DNA of 34,631 nucleotides. Source: an uncultured Bacillota bacterium. GTDB taxonomy: Bacteria > Bacillota > Clostridia > Lachnospirales > Lachnospiraceae. The translations under genes were made by a program, and so were the position numbers. The stretch spans positions 1 through 34,631 of the forward strand of contig CATWQE010000025.1 in the NCBI GenBank assembly GCA_958352855.1, written 5' to 3'. Below, in pieces: positions 31,250-34,631 of the stretch (positions are counted from its first letter, which is position 1; each line of letters opens with the position of its first letter). Below the pieces are notes generated by a model. It ran no database searches and had not been told where the DNA came from. It saw nothing but the letters and a program-made list of their open reading frames with translations.

Positions 31250-32674
31250 ATGGATACAAAAACCAAAGAACAAAACCAGCAAATCGGAGCTTTAATGAAT
31301 GCCTTTGTCCAACACACTGTTGATTTTTATAATGAACTGGATTCTTACCCTGTCTGTCCCCACACACCACAGGAAATTCTGGAGCACCTCCAGACCCAGG
31401 AAATTCCTTCTAAGGGACGTAACATAACCGATGTATATGAAGAAATGCTGAAAGAGGTTTATTCTCATACAATCCTGGCGCAGCATCCCAGAAGCTTTTC
31501 CTGTATTCCTTCCACCGCTTCCATGCTGTCCTGGATGGGGGATGTGATGAGCAATGCTTACAATCTCCACGCCAGTTGTCAGGTGAATGGTCCTGCGCCC
31601 TATCTGGTAGAGAAGAAATTAATCCGGTGGATGTGCGATTTAGCCGGCTATCCCAAAGAAGCAGGGGGACTCTTCGTCTCCGGCGGCTCTATTGCCAATT
31701 TAACAGCCCTTACTGCCGCAAGAGATGCCAGACTTACTTATGAGGAGCGAAGCAAAGCTGTAGTCTATGTTTCTGATCAGACCCACTCCTCTGTAGCCAA
31801 AGGCCTGCTCATCATTGGCTTTTGCAAAGAGCAAATCCACATTCTTCCATCAGACTCTGATTTCCGTATAGATATGGATGCCCTGAAAACCGCTGTGGAG
31901 CAAGACTTAAAACAAGACAAAAAGCCTTTTGCAGTCATTGCTTCTGCCGGTACCACAAACACCGGAAGCGTAGACCCCTTAAAAGAAATCTCAGAGCTTT
32001 GCCAAAAATATAACATGTGGATGCATGTAGACGGAGCCTTCGGAGCTTCTGCCCTGCTCTCAAAGAAATGTAAAAAAGACCTGGAAGGAATCGAAAATTC
32101 TGACAGCCTTAGCTGGGATGCTCACAAATGGCTTTTGCAGACTTATGGATGCAGCATGGTATTGGTTCGTAATCAAAACACCTTAATTAACAGCTTCTCC
32201 GCACATCCTGAATACTTAAAGGATGCGGAATCCTCTGAGGGCAGCATTGAATTCTGGGATTTAGGCCCAGAGCTTACCCGCCCTGCAAGAAGCCTGAAGC
32301 TGTGGCTTACCCTGCAGACTATTGGCACAGAAAAATTAGAAGCAATCATAGACCATGGCTGCGCTATGGCTGAACTTGCCGAAAAACTGGTTTCAGAAAA
32401 ACAGGACTGGGAAATCATCTCCCACGCCCACTTCGGTGTTGTAAACTTCCGCTGCGTACCGGACTCCAATATGCCGGAATCCCAATTAGCAATTCTTAAT
32501 CAGGAAATTGCCAAAACCCTTACAGACAGCGGCTTTGCCCAGATTTACACCACAGAATTAAAAGGCAAAAAGGTACTGCGTATGTGTACCATTAATCCAG
32601 AAACTACAGAAAAAGACATCCGGGATACCATAGAACGGTTGGAGGAAATCAAAGAAACAAGACTTGCACATTAG
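31250..32674 (+). CDS. Aromatic-L-amino-acid decarboxylase-like PLP enzyme
   Basis: 474 residues, group II PLP-dependent decarboxylase. FVSGGSIANLTALTAARDAR, SDQTHSSVAKGLLIIGF (His stacks on PLP), IASAGTTNTGSVDPLKEI, MHVDGAFGAS (Asp binds the ring nitrogen) and SWDAHKWLLQTYGCS with the Schiff-base Lys ~293. From memory, the sequence shares long stretches with the Ruminococcus gnavus tryptophan decarboxylase, for instance SDQTHSSVAKGL, WDAHKW, ELTRPAR-LKLWLTLQ and INPETTEKDIR. It probably decarboxylates tryptophan, phenylalanine or tyrosine to the arylamine, releasing CO2. Which substrate is preferred cannot be told. AAGGAGG precedes ATG 31250. A divergent LysR gene and a strong terminator frame it as a single-gene unit. 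Confidence 0.88.
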   Translation: MDTKTKEQNQQIGALMNAFVQHTVDFYNELDSYPVCPHTPQEILEHLQTQEIPSKGRNITDVYEEMLKEVYSHTILAQHPRSFSCIPSTASMLSWMGDVMSNAYNLHASCQVNGPAPYLVEKKLIRWMCDLAGYPKEAGGLFVSGGSIANLTALTAARDARLTYEERSKAVVYVSDQTHSSVAKGLLIIGFCKEQIHILPSDSDFRIDMDALKTAVEQDLKQDKKPFAVIASAGTTNTGSVDPLKEISELCQKYNMWMHVDGAFGASALLSKKCKKDLEGIENSDSLSWDAHKWLLQTYGCSMVLVRNQNTLINSFSAHPEYLKDAESSEGSIEFWDLGPELTRPARSLKLWLTLQTIGTEKLEAIIDHGCAMAELAEKLVSEKQDWEIISHAHFGVVNFRCVPDSNMPESQLAILNQEIAKTLTDSGFAQIYTTELKGKKVLRMCTINPETTEKDIRDTIERLEEIKETRLAH

Positions 32675-32682
32675 AATTATGG

Positions 32683-32728
32683 AAAAGGACTGCTGCACTG
32701 GGGGGGTACTTCATGCGGCAGTCCTTTT
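32683..32728 (+). terminator. Strong terminator after the decarboxylase gene
   Basis: AAAAGGACTGCTGC pairs with GCGGCAGTCCTTTT (about 13 bp), with A/T tracts on both sides. It lies between convergent genes and can act in both directions. The loop holds a run of seven G (32700-32706). Confidence 0.92.
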
Positions 32729-32748
32729 AAATCAATTTTCTAAGATTT

Positions 32749-33711
32749 TCAGCTAAAATCTATTCCTTTCATACTCTGTAAAATTTTCCGTTTGTTTTTT
32801 TCATGTAAGTAAGTCTCGTTTAAGGTTGCTTTTTTATATTGCAAATAGGTTCCTTCTGTTTTTTCAATCAACAGCTTTGTAAAGTATCTTTCCCAACTGA
32901 AATATTCCTTACTGTCAATATAGGCTTCTGGATTCTGCAAAATTTCCTGTATTTCTTTTCCCTCCAGAATTCCTGCATTTAAAATAATCCATTCAAAGGA
33001 TTCCGGTAAATATAATTTTATATTGGAATTCTTTTGTATCTTTTGATACAATCCGTTCATTTCAGGACCAATGGCTGCTCCATCTGCAATCACGCATAAT
33101 TCTTCTGACTCTGTATCCTTTAATTTTTTCAGAAGATTTGACTTTCCTTCTGCACTTTGGCATTGCCTTCCTGTTTCATCACTGACCGCCTTAAAAAACT
33201 CATATCCCGAATTAGAATCTTCCAGAATAATCTTTTGGGGCTTTACCGGAAGCTGTTGTACTCTGGAATAAATCTGATACGTCTCCTGATATACCTTTCT
33301 GGTATTTTGATACTTTCCAGAAGAACGTAATCCGTATATCTCTTCCACGCTATAAGGTAAATTATAAAGATTTTCTCTGGTAATCAACACAAAATAGTTG
33401 TCTGATCCTTTCACTGTCGCTGCAAATTCCTCTGTATTGATAAAAGAATTCTCTTCATCAATAAACAAAATATTCCCCTGTAAGCCTTTCAGAATAATTT
33501 TCCAGTCTCTTCCTTCCAAAACCCTGCATGGCACATCGCATACCACATCAATTCCACTGGATTCCCCAAGATTAAAATACTGACGCAGCATATCAATAAG
33601 CGTTGTCTTTCCTGTTGCACTGTCCCCTTGAATAATGGTAATATTTCTTTTCACTTCTATTTCATAATGCAGCCTGTTATTTTGAACAAGAATTCTATAT
33701 TTCCCTTTCAT
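32749..33711 (-). CDS. P-loop ATPase, possibly with a Toprim-like C-terminal domain
   Basis: 320 residues. Walker A IIQGDSATGKTTLIDML (~26-42) and a Walker B-like ILFIDEENS (~80-88) show an ATPase of the AAA/ABC-like (OLD-ATPase-resembling) kind. The second half contains KIILEDSNSGYEFFKAVSDE (~160-179) and LCVIADGAAIGPEMNGLY (~208-225), which resemble the glutamate and Asp-x-(D/G) blocks of Toprim nucleases; this is inference. The C-terminal SWERYFTKLLIEKT is not recognised. The gene starts 11 nt after the DUF4869 gene and belongs with it. Such pairs recur in Lachnospiraceae genomes in my memory without a known function. Confidence 0.75.
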   Translation of the reverse strand: MKGKYRILVQNNRLHYEIEVKRNITIIQGDSATGKTTLIDMLRQYFNLGESSGIDVVCDVPCRVLEGRDWKIILKGLQGNILFIDEENSFINTEEFAATVKGSDNYFVLITRENLYNLPYSVEEIYGLRSSGKYQNTRKVYQETYQIYSRVQQLPVKPQKIILEDSNSGYEFFKAVSDETGRQCQSAEGKSNLLKKLKDTESEELCVIADGAAIGPEMNGLYQKIQKNSNIKLYLPESFEWIILNAGILEGKEIQEILQNPEAYIDSKEYFSWERYFTKLLIEKTEGTYLQYKKATLNETYLHEKNKRKILQSMKGIDFS

Positions 33712-33722
33712 ATCCCCATCCC

Positions 33723-34163
33723 CTATACATATTCTGCAGCAATATCCACAAACGTGTTCATATCCCGTACTATTACCCCATTGTTTAAAATTTCAGCCTG
33801 AAATTCCTCTTCTGGAAACTCCATAATATGTCTGAGGTTAATGGTTAAATCCTTTTCCCTGCTGATTTTCAGAATCCACTTTGCACAATTATCCCCACAC
33901 ACAGACGCGTTAAACACTTTTCCCGTAGCATCAAATGCCATGAGCATCAAGGTCTTCACGCCTCCTGACAGCTCTTTGGTAGAAATAGGTCCCAGAATCG
34001 GGCTCTGAATCAAATGGGGACCCTCTACTACAGATTTGTCAATGTCTTTTATCATTTCGACGGATAAAGGTTTTGTTATCCATTCATCTTCGTAGCGGTT
34101 ATCAAAATAAGTTGGCGGATGATAAATTGCTCCTTCCATCTCGCCCAAATAAATTTTAAGCAT
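33723..34163 (-). CDS. DUF4869 domain protein
   Basis: 146 residues. From ATG 34163 (GGAGG 8 nt upstream) it reads MLKIYLGEMEGAIYHPPTYF, with EDEWITKPLSVEMIKDIDKS, SPILGPISTKELSGGVKTLM, GDNCAKWILKIS and LRHIMEFPEEEF. These blocks fit the DUF4869 family as I remember it. No signal peptide or membrane segment. The GDNCAKWI block contains a conserved Cys, but no enzyme is known for the family. It lies 30 nt after the oxidoreductase gene and 11 nt before the ATPase gene. The frame extends to 34190, but that start has no ribosome site. Confidence 0.8.
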   Translation of the reverse strand: MLKIYLGEMEGAIYHPPTYFDNRYEDEWITKPLSVEMIKDIDKSVVEGPHLIQSPILGPISTKELSGGVKTLMLMAFDATGKVFNASVCGDNCAKWILKISREKDLTINLRHIMEFPEEEFQAEILNNGVIVRDMNTFVDIAAEYV

Positions 34164-34193
34164 AAAATGCCCTCCTGCTTTTTTCCACATCCT

Positions 34194-34631
34194 CTATTCT
34201 TCCCCCGGATACCGCATCTCCCACTGCTTCCGCACAGCATCCATCTGTCTCATAATCTCCAGGGTTTCCTTATGCGGCATTTCAGGACATTCCAGCAGCC
34301 CATCCTCTATGGCAGCTTTACATGCCAGCACCTCATATTCATACCCTGTAATCTGTTTGGGTTGTTTATATACAGCTTTTACTTCTCTGTTTTCGTCATA
34401 CACAGTAATAGACTCAAAATTATTAATATTCTCTACAATGACATATCCCTTCGTGCCATAAATAATACCTTTTCTATCAGAAAGCACCCGCAGGGAGCTG
34501 TTCAGCACTGCCATTTCCCCTCCAGGATAGGTGAGAGTAATGCTGTTCTGCGCATCTACCCCCGTATCTGTCATCACTGCTGTAGAAGTAATCTTCTCAA
34601 TCTCATCCCCGAAAACCAGTGACGCAAAATT
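34194..34631 (-). CDS. Gfo/Idh/MocA-family oxidoreductase, C-terminal part (runs off window)
   Basis: The frame is open to the right edge, so the start lies outside; 145 C-terminal residues are seen. QNSITLTYPGGEMAVLNSSL and RKGIIYGTKGYVIVENINNF are typical of the C-terminal beta-sheet domain that shapes the sugar or inositol pocket in Gfo/Idh/MocA dehydrogenases. The NAD-binding Rossmann domain and catalytic Lys would be in the missing part. Substrate unknown. Same strand and only 30 nt from the DUF4869 gene. Confidence 0.85.
   Translation of the reverse strand, partial: NFASLVFGDEIEKITSTAVMTDTGVDAQNSITLTYPGGEMAVLNSSLRVLSDRKGIIYGTKGYVIVENINNFESITVYDENREVKAVYKQPKQITGYEYEVLACKAAIEDGLLECPEMPHKETLEIMRQMDAVRKQWEMRYPGEE

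Overview
The window looks like chromosome of a spore-forming, low-to-mid GC Firmicute of the Lachnospiraceae type (Blautia/Mediterraneibacter-like). This rests on a Clostridia-style fab/acc operon using FabK, AddAB instead of RecBCD, a T-box in front of valS, an alpha/beta-type small acid-soluble spore protein, and a decarboxylase that closely resembles the gut Ruminococcus gnavus tryptophan decarboxylase as I remember it. The genus call is inference.

Layout. 1-950: 5' end of valS (minus) with a complete T-box leader and a consensus promoter. 1057-4530: an exported or membrane-anchored EEP-fold hydrolase (plus), a SASP gene (minus), and a minus-strand envelope operon padR - DUF1700 - DUF4097 - pspC. 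4960-14896: one long minus-strand fatty-acid operon, fabH - fabK - fabD - fabG - fabF - accB - fabZ - accC - accDA (fused) - NMO-family flavoprotein. It starts at a strong promoter whose -10/start region is overlapped by a FabT-like palindrome, and it ends at an intrinsic terminator. fabK carries what looks like a 5-bp contraction that breaks the frame near codon 20. No acpP gene is present.

14897-20310 is an AT-richer accessory stretch. It holds a solitary membrane-anchored Mrr-type nuclease gene lying between two 38-bp direct repeats, and a heterodimeric ABC exporter pair in which the two nucleotide-binding domains have lost complementary motifs. Three copies of a degenerate repeat rich in GGGCAA/TTGCCC lie at the two ends of the fab operon and between the ABC pair and addA.

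20311-28663: a Cof-type HAD phosphatase - addB - addA operon (minus) and a 49-residue hypothetical gene. 28832-32674: DMT-family permease (minus), a small membrane protein with a degenerate FMN-binding fold (plus), a LysR regulator (minus), and divergently an aromatic-amino-acid-decarboxylase-like PLP enzyme (plus) ending in a strong terminator. 32749-34631 (minus): the 3' part of a Gfo/Idh/MocA oxidoreductase, a DUF4869 gene and a P-loop ATPase gene, closely spaced and probably cotranscribed.

No tRNA, rRNA, CRISPR array, transposase or integrase was seen. The best candidates for something undescribed are the dispersed GGGCAA/TTGCCC element, the ATPase-DUF4869 pair, the asymmetric ABC exporter and the repeat-flanked nuclease.
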